From Opitutaceae bacterium (GTDB taxonomy: Bacteria; Verrucomicrobiota; Verrucomicrobiia; Opitutales; Opitutaceae): a DNA stretch of 64,000 nt. The stretch is taken from positions 51,751 through 115,750 of the forward strand of contig JAQTYQ010000008.1 of NCBI GenBank assembly GCA_028688225.1. The letters run 5' to 3'. Below, one piece after another: positions 16,875 through 26,161 of the stretch; positions within the stretch are counted from its first letter, which is position 1, and each line of letters opens with the position of its first letter. The position numbers and the translations under genes are program-made. Under the pieces are notes generated by a model that made no database searches, was not told the DNA's origin, and saw only the letters and a program-made list of their open reading frames with translations.

Positions 16875-19800
16875 TTACTCCTCCTTGGGTGGATCTTCCT
16901 TGATGAAGTGGAAGTGCGCGGCGTCGGCTTCGGCTTGGGCATAAGCCTCGGGCGACAATGGCGCGACGGCTGGTTCGGGTTCTCCCGGTTCTTTGAGCGC
17001 AGGCGCGGCCGTGGCCTGCTCGACGAGAGCGATCTCCTCGCGCGTGAGGCCGTAGAGCTGATAGACGAGCTGGTCGATGGCGCGGTCGGTCTGGGCAATG
17101 TCGCGCTGGAGACGCTCCTGCGCGTCGGGGGTTTTTGCCGTGGCAAGGTCTTCGTGCAGCCTTAGCATCTGGTCGACCAGTTCAACGAGTTCGTCGTGGT
17201 GGGACCGGTTGGGTTTTGCTGGGAATGGGAAGGCCTTCAGATCCCCGACCGAGAGGCGAGGAAAGGATGTGGACACCTTCTTGTTGGATATGCGTGGGAA
17301 GAGGAATGTTGCTAGGCGCGAATTCAGGATGCCGCAGACGAACTTCATCGAAAACGTTGTCCTCGTATCAGGGTTTACGTTCAGAATTGTTTTGTAGTGA
17401 CAGTAAGTCGCCTCGACATAGGACGCGTGCAAAGAGTGCGGCGGCTTGCCTGGAATCTCGCGGATGAGGACTCGTGGCCCCGTCAGCATTTCCATCGGCC
17501 GGTAATCGTGCAACCAGGGTCCGTATTTGATCCATTGTCCGCGCTTTCGAACGATGCGATAACGGCTGACGTCACTGCCAGCCAGTTCTGGTAAATACCC
17601 GGAAGAGAGCTTTCTCTCCGAATGGAAAACACGTTCTTCAATCTCTTCAGGAGTGTGCTTTGAACTGTTGTAAGCCTGACAGCCCAATGACGCCTTGGCC
17701 ATGGAGCCGAGTGGTTGAGTCGCGCCGAGGATGCGCTTGACGACAATCCCTTCTGGCCCTGTTTGGCGAAACTCAAACCGGGCTTCTGGGGCAATAGCCC
17801 AGTCTGCTTGAGAAATCCGCAGGCAACGGGTTTCGGCCAACTGATCATTTTTCGGCAGCACGACCTCCGATTGATGGTTTTTGTCGGCTCGTCCGCGGGA
17901 AAAGACAATGACCGCAGTATGGACGTCGGCATCTTGGAATACGCGATGCTCGAACACGGTAAGATTTTCCACCCGCACATTCGCCAGAATATAGCGTCTC
18001 AGGGGTTCTGTGAATTTTTGCGTAAGCCAAGGGTTTGGCACTATGAATCCAAGGCGACCATCTCGGTGAAGGCGCGTGATTCCACGCTCAATGAAAAGAT
18101 GGAAAAGATCCGTTTTGTAGTTTGCCACCTTGTAGCACTGATTGAGGTACGCCCGCTCAGGCTCTGTCGCGGTGTCACTATCTAGGATAACATACGGCGG
18201 GTTGCCGATCACGGCGTCGAAGCCGCCGGTCTTCATGATGCCGGCAAACTCGTGCTCCCAGTCAAAGGCGTTAATCTTGTAGCGGGCCTCTTCGTCGAGA
18301 TCGGGCAGAGCCAGCTGCCGATAAAAATCGGACCCGATGAGACTGTTGCCGCACTTGATGTTCCTGCCGAGGTCGGGCAGCACCCGGTGAAAGTCCATCT
18401 GCTTGCCGCGCAGCTCGCGCACCTCGCCCTCCAGTACCTTGAGCAGAAGCGAGAGCTTGGTCACCTCCACCGCCTGGGCGTCGATGTCCACGCCGTGGAG
18501 ATTGTTGGTGAGGATGCGCTTTCGCTCCGCGATGGTGAGCTGCCAGTTGCCTGAGCCATGGCCCACGCCGAGCGCGTTGGGTGCGGTCTCGTAGATGGGT
18601 GGAGTCTTCAGCCGGGCCCACCTCTGGGGATCGTGCTCGACGTAATAGCGTAGGTGCCAATCGAGCAGAAACTGAAAAGCCCCGAGCAGGAAGGAGCCGC
18701 TGCCGCAGGCGGGGTCGAGGATGCGGAGTTTTTCGACCTGCCTGGGCGCCTTGCCTTCGACCAGCGGTCCGACCGTCTGGCGCACGATGTAATCGACGAT
18801 ATAGGTAGGCGTGTAATAGACGCCGCCGGCTTTGCGCACCTCGGGCTTGTCCTCGACCACTGCGCGGTGCCCTTCAGTCAGGCGGATGACCTTGCCCAGA
18901 AATTGCTCGTAAACGTGACCGAGGATTTCGGACGCGATGACGGAGAAGACGTAGGGGCTCTCGGGGTAGTAGAGGCCGGCAATGATATCGCGCAGGACGA
19001 GGTCGTCGATATGCAGGCGCAGAGTGAGAAGATCCGGCGCCTCGTCGCGATCCTTCTCGGGATGGAAATGGAAGAGTCCCGAGTTGTAGCGAAAATCGGC
19101 GCGCTCGAAGATTTCGCACAGACGCGGATAGATGGTCATGCGCCGCGGGCGGTAGCTGGCGGCCGGCTCCGCCACCGTCAGATCATCGGCTGTCCCGGAC
19201 GTGTCCTCCGCCTCTTCCTCCGGTGATTCCTCAACTTGGACGGAACCAGTGAGGGCGAGAAGCTGGCCGTAGTTCTCGATGCCGCGATCCTCGGCGATGC
19301 GCAGGAAGATGATCCGGTCGAGGATGCGCTGGACGGCGAAGTTGAGTTCGCGCTGCGACAGTTTGCCGTTGCGCAGAGCGAGGTTTTTGGCGAGGCGCAG
19401 ACGCCAGTCATTGAGGGTCGCGAGGAAGTCAACGTCGACCGACGCGGTGCCGCGTTTGCCGCGCGCCTCGATCGCATATCGGTCGAACGAGCCTTTGAGC
19501 ACGGCCTCGCGCGAAAAGATGCCGGCGATCTCATCCCATTTCTGAGGGTACTCCTCGAACTTGCAGTAGAAGACCCGGCCCTTGTGCGGCGGGTCGTTCT
19601 TGATGGGCTTGATCCGCGTGTCGTAGATCGCGAACTCGTGAAAGTCGGTGAGGATGCCGAGCGGGAGCTTGGCCGACCACGAGTACCGACGGAGTTGCAG
19701 GGCCGGTTCCGGGTCGTCCTTGATACTCACCGCCGGTTTCTTGGCCTCGACGAAGAACTTCCGAGTACCGCCGATGCGGAAGGAATAATCGGGCGCCTTG

Positions 19801-20018
19801 GTGCCGAGATCGCTGATCCTCAGCGTGTCCTCATGGACGACGTCCTTGTAGGCCTCGGCATAGCCCTGCTTGTTCTGCACGTCCCAACCGAGTGCTTCGA
19901 AAAGCGGATCGAGGAACTCACGGCGCAGTTGCGCTTCTTTGTAGTCGGGGCTGAGGTAGGATTCGAAATTGCGGCGGAAGGTCTCAACACGCTCAAGAAT
20001 CAACGAAGGGATCGCCAT
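16875..20018 (-). CDS. Type IIG restriction-modification enzyme (Eco57I-like)
   Basis: 1047 aa single-chain endonuclease/N6-adenine methyltransferase. Residues about 60-110 hold a PD-(D/E)xK-type nuclease region (APDYSFRIGG then KFFVEAKKP). The middle carries methylase motif I LRILDPACGSGSFLLGAFQ and catalytic motif IV GGFDAVIGNPPYVIL. The last 350 residues form a target-recognition domain (VLIREIPGKPPHSLHASYVE, FVCGILNSRLATFLF, ending in a helical Glu/Ala-rich tail). Start ATG 20018 has TGGGGA upstream; a GTG at 20039 would add seven residues. All motifs look intact, so restriction is probably active. It belongs to the same defence neighbourhood as the SIR2 operon. Confidence 0.93.
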   Translation of the reverse strand: MAIPSLILERVETFRRNFESYLSPDYKEAQLRREFLDPLFEALGWDVQNKQGYAEAYKDVVHEDTLRISDLGTKAPDYSFRIGGTRKFFVEAKKPAVSIKDDPEPALQLRRYSWSAKLPLGILTDFHEFAIYDTRIKPIKNDPPHKGRVFYCKFEEYPQKWDEIAGIFSREAVLKGSFDRYAIEARGKRGTASVDVDFLATLNDWRLRLAKNLALRNGKLSQRELNFAVQRILDRIIFLRIAEDRGIENYGQLLALTGSVQVEESPEEEAEDTSGTADDLTVAEPAASYRPRRMTIYPRLCEIFERADFRYNSGLFHFHPEKDRDEAPDLLTLRLHIDDLVLRDIIAGLYYPESPYVFSVIASEILGHVYEQFLGKVIRLTEGHRAVVEDKPEVRKAGGVYYTPTYIVDYIVRQTVGPLVEGKAPRQVEKLRILDPACGSGSFLLGAFQFLLDWHLRYYVEHDPQRWARLKTPPIYETAPNALGVGHGSGNWQLTIAERKRILTNNLHGVDIDAQAVEVTKLSLLLKVLEGEVRELRGKQMDFHRVLPDLGRNIKCGNSLIGSDFYRQLALPDLDEEARYKINAFDWEHEFAGIMKTGGFDAVIGNPPYVILDSDTATEPERAYLNQCYKVANYKTDLFHLFIERGITRLHRDGRLGFIVPNPWLTQKFTEPLRRYILANVRVENLTVFEHRVFQDADVHTAVIVFSRGRADKNHQSEVVLPKNDQLAETRCLRISQADWAIAPEARFEFRQTGPEGIVVKRILGATQPLGSMAKASLGCQAYNSSKHTPEEIEERVFHSERKLSSGYLPELAGSDVSRYRIVRKRGQWIKYGPWLHDYRPMEMLTGPRVLIREIPGKPPHSLHASYVEATYCHYKTILNVNPDTRTTFSMKFVCGILNSRLATFLFPRISNKKVSTSFPRLSVGDLKAFPFPAKPNRSHHDELVELVDQMLRLHEDLATAKTPDAQERLQRDIAQTDRAIDQLVYQLYGLTREEIALVEQATAAPALKEPGEPEPAVAPLSPEAYAQAEADAAHFHFIKEDPPKEE

Positions 20019-20117
20019 GAGTGATCCCCAGTAGGACACCGTGTGGCGAAATGTTCAACATTTTGCCAACGGCACGAGCTTGCTTGCGGCCGGGCAGTGG
20101 ACCTGCACGTTGGCGCT

Positions 20118-21347
20118 ATGCCGTTCCGTCGCCTTCTGCTTGGCCTGCTGCTGCTGTTCGCGGTTCAGGCTCGGGGGGAGCATTCAATCCTGATCCTGGT
20201 GTCCCTCGACGGCTTCCGCTGGGACTACCTCGAAAAGTACGCCACCGAAACGCCGTGTCTGCACGCCCTGGCGGCGGATGGTGTGCGCGCCGAGCGCATG
20301 ATCTCTTGTTTTCCCACGCTGACGTTCCCCAATCACTATACCATCGTCACCGGGTTGCGGCCGGAACACCACGGCATCGTCAATAACACGTTTTACGATC
20401 CCGTGCTGAAAGCGGGTTTCGCCTACAAGCAGCACGCGTGCGCCATCGACGGACGCTGGTGGGGCGGAGAACCGATCTGGATCACCGCCGTGAAACAGGG
20501 GCGGCGCAGCGCCTGCATGTTCTGGCCCGGCTCCGAGGCGGAAATCGCCGGCGCCCGGCCCACGTACTACAAAACCTTCGATGGCCGGCTGACCTCCGCC
20601 CAGCGCACCGACGCCCTGCTGGCCTGGCTCAGCCTGCCCGCCGGCCAGCGTCCGGGCTTCTGCACGCTCTATTTCGACGTGGTCGATCACGCCGGCCACG
20701 ACTACGGACCAGATGCTCCCGAAACTGCCGGGGCCGTGCGTGAGGTCGATGCCGCCCTTGACCGTCTCCTTGCCGGCCTCACTACCTTGGGCCTGCGCGG
20801 CGCGACCGACATCGTCATCATTTCCGATCATGGCATGACGGCGATCGAAGACGGACACACGGTTTTCCTGGACGACGTGATCGACCTGAAGGCCGTCCAG
20901 GTCGAATGCCTCGGCCCGCAGGCCGGGCTTCGGCCGCTGCAGGGCACGCCCGCCGCCCTGCGGGCCGGGCTCAAGCGCGGGCTGCCCGCCAGTCTGCATG
21001 TCTGTCTGCGCGAGGAAATCCCCGGACGCTTTCAATACCGCGACAATCCACGCATTCCGCCGGTGCTGATTTTTGCCGACGAGGGCTGGGAGGTCACGAC
21101 CCATGCCGATTTCGCGAAGCGCCGAAAACCGGAATATGGCGATCACGGTTACGACAGCCAGCTGATCTCGATGGGTGCCACGTTTATCGCCGCGGGCCCG
21201 GCGTTCCGCCACGGGGTAGTACTGCCGCCGTTTGAGAATATCCAGGTTTACAATCTCCTTTGTGCCGTGGCGGGTCTGCACCCTGCTCCCAACGACGGCG
21301 ACAACCGACTGGTTCGCTCCACACTCATCTCGCCGTCACCACAGTAA
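20118..21347 (+). CDS. Exported nucleotide pyrophosphatase/phosphodiesterase-family protein
   Basis: 409 aa with an N-terminal signal peptide (MPFRRLLLGLLLLFAVQARG) and an alkaline-phosphatase-superfamily fold. Metal/nucleophile motifs are clear: LVSLDGFRWDYL (Asp ligand), FPTLTFPNHYTIVTG (Thr nucleophile), FDVVDHAGHDYGP and IISDHGM, and the late YGDHGYD His. This matches ENPP-type enzymes, which hydrolyse phosphodiester or pyrophosphate bonds of nucleotides or lipids in the periplasm. Start ATG 20118 is chosen for the signal peptide. Substrate not predictable. Confidence 0.9.
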   Translation: MPFRRLLLGLLLLFAVQARGEHSILILVSLDGFRWDYLEKYATETPCLHALAADGVRAERMISCFPTLTFPNHYTIVTGLRPEHHGIVNNTFYDPVLKAGFAYKQHACAIDGRWWGGEPIWITAVKQGRRSACMFWPGSEAEIAGARPTYYKTFDGRLTSAQRTDALLAWLSLPAGQRPGFCTLYFDVVDHAGHDYGPDAPETAGAVREVDAALDRLLAGLTTLGLRGATDIVIISDHGMTAIEDGHTVFLDDVIDLKAVQVECLGPQAGLRPLQGTPAALRAGLKRGLPASLHVCLREEIPGRFQYRDNPRIPPVLIFADEGWEVTTHADFAKRRKPEYGDHGYDSQLISMGATFIAAGPAFRHGVVLPPFENIQVYNLLCAVAGLHPAPNDGDNRLVRSTLISPSPQ

Positions 21348-21485
21348 AAAGTGGGCATATCGTGCGCCGAATCTATCGGGCCGGCCGGACCGGTTGATCG
21401 GTGGGTTTTCCGATGGACTGTTCCCGGTGAATGGGTTCGACGGCGGCGCTGAAGTCAGGTCCGCAGGTCCAAAGCACCAGGCACT

Positions 21486-21514
21486 AAAAAGGCGCGGCCA
21501 TTGGGAGCCGCGCC
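21486..21514 (-). terminator. Rho-independent terminator after fur
   Basis: On the minus strand the sequence is an 8-bp GC stem (GGCGCGGC with GCCGCGCC, 8-nt loop) followed by five T residues, 28 bp downstream of the fur stop. It is positioned to end the fur transcript. Confidence 0.75.
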
Positions 21515-21541
21515 AGGGACGCCTGACGGGGGCGTACTGCT

Positions 21542-22060
21542 TCAGCGCGCGATGGTCGTGGAGACCGGATCCGCTTCGGCCGCCTTTTTCCGGCAGGCGG
21601 GGCAGACGCCAAAGAACTCCACCATATGTGTCACCTGATCGTAACCACGTTCCCGCAGCATGCGCTCGACACCGTCCGTGATCGAGACGTCAATGCGCTC
21701 TACCTTGCCGCACGATCGGCACACGATGTGGTAATGCCGGGAGTCATTCAGATTGATCTCGTAGAGGCTGGTGCCGTTATGGAAGAAGCAGCGGCGCACG
21801 AGCCCCAGTTCTTCAAACACAGCCAGGCAACGGTACACGGTCACCAAATCGCAGGCATCGCTGGTCAGCTCGTGGTGAATCTGTTCGATGCTCGCCGGGT
21901 GGTCGCGCTTGATCAGCGTTTCCAAGATGGCGATACGGGGCTGGGTGATGCGCAATCCGGCGGATTTGAGACGGGCACACGCCAGATCGAGGGAGGTAGG
22001 GATTCGGTCGAAGTTCTTCACGCCGCCGAGCGGGTGATTCGACTGGGTGGAAGCAATCAT
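21542..22060 (-). CDS. fur: Fur-family metal-responsive repressor
   Basis: 172 aa. An N-terminal winged helix (GLRITQPRIAILETLIKRDHPASIEQIH, LVTVYRCLAVFEELGLVRR) is followed by a dimerisation/metal domain with HYHIVCRSCGKVERID and FGVCPACRKK, giving the two CxxC structural zinc sites. It could be Fur, Zur or PerR; the HYHIVC signature does not separate these. The neighbours do not suggest a specific metal regulon. Start ATG 22060 follows an AT-rich divergent promoter region shared with the next gene. Confidence 0.87.
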   Translation of the reverse strand: MIASTQSNHPLGGVKNFDRIPTSLDLACARLKSAGLRITQPRIAILETLIKRDHPASIEQIHHELTSDACDLVTVYRCLAVFEELGLVRRCFFHNGTSLYEINLNDSRHYHIVCRSCGKVERIDVSITDGVERMLRERGYDQVTHMVEFFGVCPACRKKAAEADPVSTTIAR

Positions 22061-22329
22061 TTGCAGTAAGGATAAATGCGGCGTCTTTACGAATGCGAGC
22101 AATATGTAAGCGAAGGCCCAAGCCGTTCGGATTCAAGTCACATCGGATGGTCTGCCCTCTTGGTGCACAAGTGATTCTATTTCAAAATATTGCATAACTT
22201 ATCATGCAGTCTGAAGATCAGTCGCACGGTCGGGCCCGCAGCGATGGCGAAATTATCCTAGATGCAGAGGCGGCTGCTTGTGAGGTTGCGGGCGATGGGC
22301 GATTGTGCTACTTCTTCGTCCACATAACG

Positions 22330-22767
22330 ATGCAAGACCTCGATTTTGCCGAAGTCGTCGACCTCATCTGCAAGGAAGACACTCGCTACGATAAAAGGGT
22401 GTATTTTTTCGTGCGCCAAGGTCTCGACCGCACCGTCAGCAACCTCAAGAAAAACGATCCCGCCCGCGCCCAGCATTCGCAGCATGTATGCGGCCGGGAA
22501 TTGCTGGAGGGACTGAAGTCACACGCGCTGGACCAGTTTGGGCCGCTGGCGAAGACCGTACTTGAGTCGTGGGGCGTGCGTTGCTGCTCGGATTTTGGCG
22601 ACATCGTCTTCAATCTCATCGAGTACAATATTTTCAGCAAAACGGAGAACGATCGGCGCGAGGATTTCGCCGACATCTATGATTTCGACGAGGCCTTCGT
22701 GAAACCATTCCGGCCCGCCGGCAAACGCCGTTCCGGCCCTTCAACCGAGATCGTGGGCTCCATGTAG
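22330..22767 (+). CDS. Minf_1886-like conserved protein (Plancto/Verruco family)
   Basis: 145 aa. The sequence LDFAEVVDLICKEDTRYDKRVYFFVRQGLD and the later FGDIVFNLIEYNIFSKTENDRREDFADIYDFDEAF match a small family of unknown function restricted to Planctomycetes and Verrucomicrobia, as I recall it. ATG 22330 fits the family N-terminus; an ATG at 22204 would add 42 poorly conserved residues and reach the promoter region divergent with fur. It is useful as a lineage marker. Function unknown. Confidence 0.75.
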   Translation: MQDLDFAEVVDLICKEDTRYDKRVYFFVRQGLDRTVSNLKKNDPARAQHSQHVCGRELLEGLKSHALDQFGPLAKTVLESWGVRCCSDFGDIVFNLIEYNIFSKTENDRREDFADIYDFDEAFVKPFRPAGKRRSGPSTEIVGSM

Positions 22768-22842
22768 CGATGCGCGGGCGAGGGGTGGCGCGCTCCGGGC
22801 GTGCATTCCCCTGCTTGGATTTTTGCTTCGAGCCGATCATTT

Positions 22843-25398
22843 ATGCATACTGGTGCCATCGATCTTTCCCTGCTGGAGCGTTTCTGGCGCGATGCGCCCG
22901 AGCGTTCGGTTTTGCCCAATGGGCTGACGATTCTGCTGAAGCACGACACTGCCGCCGCCATCGCCTCCGTGCAGGTCTGGGTGAAGACCGGGAGCATTCA
23001 TGAAGGGGCGCAGCTCGGCGCGGGGCTTTCGCACTATCTCGAGCACATGCTGTTCAAGGGCACGATTCGCCGGACGGGGCGCGAGATCTCGACCACCGTC
23101 CAGGCGCATGGCGGCTACCTCAACGCCTATACCACCTTTGACCGCACGGTCTACTACATCGACGTGCCTGCGGAGCACACCGCCCTGGCCATCGACATTC
23201 TCGCCGATGCGGTGCTGCACTCCACATTGCCGGCCGACGAGGTGATGCGTGAGCGTGAGGTCATCCTGCGCGAGATCGACATGGGACGGGACGACCCTGA
23301 CCAGCGCCTGGGCGAGACGCTGTTTGCGACTGCCTTCCGCGAGCATCCTTACCGTCACCCTATTATCGGCTATCGCGAGGTGTTCTCCGGCGTCACGCGC
23401 GAGGACCTGCTGGCCTATTATCGGGCGCGCTACGTGCCCAACAACCTGGTGCTGGTCATTGTCGGCGCATTTGACTCCGCGGCTGTGCGCGAGGCCATCT
23501 GGGAGCACTTCGGCTCGCTGCCGCGATCCCGCCTGGCGCCCGTCCACCTGCCCGGCGAGGCGCGCCAGTTGGCCCGGCGCGAACAACACCTGTTTGAGGA
23601 GGTGCAGCTCACGCGCGCCGGTCTCGGCTGGCAGATCCCCGGCCTCGCGCATCCAGATGCACCGGCGCTCGACCTGCTCGCCACCATCCTGGGGCACGGC
23701 GACAGCTCCGTCCTCTGGCAGTCCGTCCGCGAAAAGGCGCGCCTCGTGCACACCATCGATGTGCAGGCCTGGAACCCGGGTACCGCCGGCCTGTTCTGCG
23801 TTTCCTTCACCTGCGCCGCGGGCAAACGTGAGGCGGCGACGGTTGCCATCCAGCAGGTGCTGGCCCGCTGTGCCGCCCGTGGATTTGCCTCCCGGCTCAT
23901 CGCCAAGGCTCTTCGGCAGATCGCGGTCGGGGAGATCAATTCGCGCAAGACCATGGCCGGCCAGGCTTCGCGCCTGGGTGTCGCCGAGGTGGTGGTGGGA
24001 GATCTTGACTACAGCCGCGAGTATTTTGCCCGGCTCCGCGCGCTGACTCCCGCTGATCTGCGCCGCGCGCTCAGGAGCTACCTTGTTCCCGAGCGGCTCA
24101 CGGTCGTTTCGATCAATCCCGCGCCGGCAAAAACCCCTGCGCCGCACCGCGCCGCCGGCCGTACGCCTGTCACCGACGATTTTGAGGAAAGCACGCTCGT
24201 CAACGGCGCCCGGCTTTTGCTCCAGCGTGACCCGCGGCTCCCCAACCTGCACTTCCGGCTCCTTTTTCTGGGCGGACCGCTGTACGAGTCTGCCGGGCGC
24301 CGCGGTGCCACTGAACTGCTGGCGACGCTGTTGACCAAGGATACGCAGCGGCACACCGCGGCCGAGGTGGCCCGAGCCATCGAGGAGGTAGGCGGCTCGT
24401 TCAGCCCGTTCGCCGGCAGCAACAGCTTCGGGCTTGCCCTCGAGGTGCTGCCGACCGACTGCGATTGCGCCTTGGATTTGCTCGCCGAAGCCGTGCTGAT
24501 GCCCGCCTTCCGGGCCGCCACTTTTGAGATCGAGCGCACTGCCCAGCTGGCCGAATTGCAGGAGGACGCCGACGATGTCGTCACCTTTGGCCGGAAGCGC
24601 CTGCGCCAGCTTTTCTTCGGCGATCATCCATTCGCCATCGATGTCCATGGCGATGAAACCGGGCTCAAAGCCCTCAGTCCCGCTGATCTCGTTGTGTTGC
24701 ACCGCCGGCTTGTCGTGTCGGGCAATGTCGTCCTGGCGGTCGCGGGCGATTTTTTGCCGCGCCGGCTTGCGTCGAAACTCAGGCGGTTCCTGGCGCGTTT
24801 GCCGGAGGGAACGCCGGCGCCGATCGCCTCCGCTTCCCTCAGGTCTGCGGGCCGCGGCGATTTTACCGAGATCCAGCCGCGCCAGCAGGCGGTTGTGTTG
24901 CAGGCGTTCCCGGGCCCCGGCCTGCTTGAATCGGACTATTATGTGAGCGAGGTGGCCGATGAGCTCTTCAGCGGCATGTCGTCGCGGCTGTTCGAACGGG
25001 TACGGGAAGAGAAAGGACTGGCCTATTTTGTCCGTTCGGCCCGGGTGGTCGGGCTGCATGCGGCGATGTTTTACTTCCTGGCCGGCACCAGCCCGGAGCA
25101 CCAGGCCGAAGTCCTCACCGAGATCGAAGCCGAGATCGTGCGGGTGCAGGCCGGCGGGGTAGGGGACGATGAACTGCAACGCTGTCAGGTCCGCCTCAAA
25201 GCGGCGCGCCGCATGAGCCTGCAGACCAACTCGGCCCGGACCATGCAAGCAGGACTCAACGCCCTCTATGGCCTGCCGGTCAACGACTGGAAGAATTACG
25301 ACGCCCGCATCGACGCTGTCACCAAGGATGCCCTGCAGCATTTTGCCCGGGCCCGCTTGCAGCGCACACTCCGCACCCAGCTGGTGGTGAAACCCTGA
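22843..25398 (+). CDS. M16-family zinc metallopeptidase, two-domain
   Basis: 851 aa pitrilysin/insulinase-type peptidase with two M16 units in one chain. The first unit carries the inverted zinc motif HYLEHMLFKG with the distal Glu region EREVILREIDM, and FREHPYRHPIIGYREVF. The second unit (about residues 430-850, for example LVNGARLLLQRDP, SRLFERVREEKGLAYFV) lacks the zinc motif, as usual for the non-catalytic half. No clear signal peptide. ATG 22843 is preferred over GTG 22801 because the family sequence starts close by. It likely degrades peptides in the cytoplasm or at the membrane. Confidence 0.92.
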   Translation: MHTGAIDLSLLERFWRDAPERSVLPNGLTILLKHDTAAAIASVQVWVKTGSIHEGAQLGAGLSHYLEHMLFKGTIRRTGREISTTVQAHGGYLNAYTTFDRTVYYIDVPAEHTALAIDILADAVLHSTLPADEVMREREVILREIDMGRDDPDQRLGETLFATAFREHPYRHPIIGYREVFSGVTREDLLAYYRARYVPNNLVLVIVGAFDSAAVREAIWEHFGSLPRSRLAPVHLPGEARQLARREQHLFEEVQLTRAGLGWQIPGLAHPDAPALDLLATILGHGDSSVLWQSVREKARLVHTIDVQAWNPGTAGLFCVSFTCAAGKREAATVAIQQVLARCAARGFASRLIAKALRQIAVGEINSRKTMAGQASRLGVAEVVVGDLDYSREYFARLRALTPADLRRALRSYLVPERLTVVSINPAPAKTPAPHRAAGRTPVTDDFEESTLVNGARLLLQRDPRLPNLHFRLLFLGGPLYESAGRRGATELLATLLTKDTQRHTAAEVARAIEEVGGSFSPFAGSNSFGLALEVLPTDCDCALDLLAEAVLMPAFRAATFEIERTAQLAELQEDADDVVTFGRKRLRQLFFGDHPFAIDVHGDETGLKALSPADLVVLHRRLVVSGNVVLAVAGDFLPRRLASKLRRFLARLPEGTPAPIASASLRSAGRGDFTEIQPRQQAVVLQAFPGPGLLESDYYVSEVADELFSGMSSRLFERVREEKGLAYFVRSARVVGLHAAMFYFLAGTSPEHQAEVLTEIEAEIVRVQAGGVGDDELQRCQVRLKAARRMSLQTNSARTMQAGLNALYGLPVNDWKNYDARIDAVTKDALQHFARARLQRTLRTQLVVKP

Positions 25399-25510
25399 TG
25401 ACCAAGGCCGGGCCTATCGCCTGGTGAATCACCGCTGCAAGCCGGGCGGCCCCGTAGTGAATAAAAACCGCTTGCGTGCATAAATACATGAGTTACGGTA
25501 TTTCGTGTTT

Positions 25511-26059
25511 ATGAAAATAAACCCCTATGCCTACACTCTGTGCGCGGCGGCCTTTTTGGGGCTGCCGCTTGCTTCCGTCTCCATCCATGCCGCTGATGAG
25601 GATCAGATCCCGGCCTCGGCGCTGAGGAAATACGATGCCAACAAGGACGGCGCCCTCGACCAAGCCGAGAAGGCGGCCTGGCTGGCTGACAGGGAAAAAC
25701 AACAGGCCGCGCGGGAAGCCCGACGCGCGGAGGATCTGGCCCGCTATGACACGGACAAGGACGGCAAACTGGAAAAAGACGAGCGAGCCGTCATGAACGC
25801 CGACGATGAAAAAGCCCGGGCCGAGAAGAAAGCGGCCCGGGAGGCCAAGCAGGCCGAGAAAGCTGCTGCGATCGAGGCAAAGAAACTCGCCAAATACGAT
25901 CGGGACCAGGATGGAAAGCTCAATGAGGACGAGCTCGCGGCCATGCAGGTGGACGAGGAGAAACACAGGGCCGCCGCCGAGAAACGGAAGGCCACCATGG
26001 AAGCCAAGAAGCAGGCCCGGGAAACGAAGCAAGGGGAAGCGGACACCAACAATCCCTGA
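25511..26059 (+). CDS. Exported EF-hand protein with three calcium loops
   Basis: 182 aa with a signal peptide (MKINPYAYTLCAAAFLGLPL...) and three EF-hand loops spaced regularly: YDANKDGALDQAE, YDTDKDGKLEKDE and YDRDQDGKLNEDE. These are joined by highly charged Ala/Lys/Glu helices (AARAEKKAAREAKQAEK type) that look like coiled coil. Presumably a periplasmic calcium-binding spacer or sensor; partner unknown. ATG 25511 places the signal peptide at the N-terminus. A strong terminator follows. Confidence 0.82.
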   Translation: MKINPYAYTLCAAAFLGLPLASVSIHAADEDQIPASALRKYDANKDGALDQAEKAAWLADREKQQAAREARRAEDLARYDTDKDGKLEKDERAVMNADDEKARAEKKAAREAKQAEKAAAIEAKKLAKYDRDQDGKLNEDELAAMQVDEEKHRAAAEKRKATMEAKKQARETKQGEADTNNP

Positions 26060-26088
26060 CGGCGCACCGGCTCTTGCAGCAGGCTTCC

Positions 26089-26113
26089 GCCCCGGCTCCC
26101 CGCCGGGGCTTTT
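26089..26113 (+). terminator. Rho-independent terminator after EF-hand gene
   Basis: 8-bp GC stem (GCCCCGGC with GCCGGGGC, loop TCCCC) followed by TTTT, 30 bp downstream of the EF-hand stop and before the convergent nadK gene. Confidence 0.72.
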
Positions 26114-26161
26114 GCTGCCCGAGGCCGGGCCAGCCGCCGGCGATAACCGCGCCTGTCCCGA

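Noticed and set aside
22837..25341. 834-codon open frame on the minus strand
   Set aside because: Antisense of the M16 peptidase; no start signal or motif, while the plus strand carries HxxEH and full domain structure.
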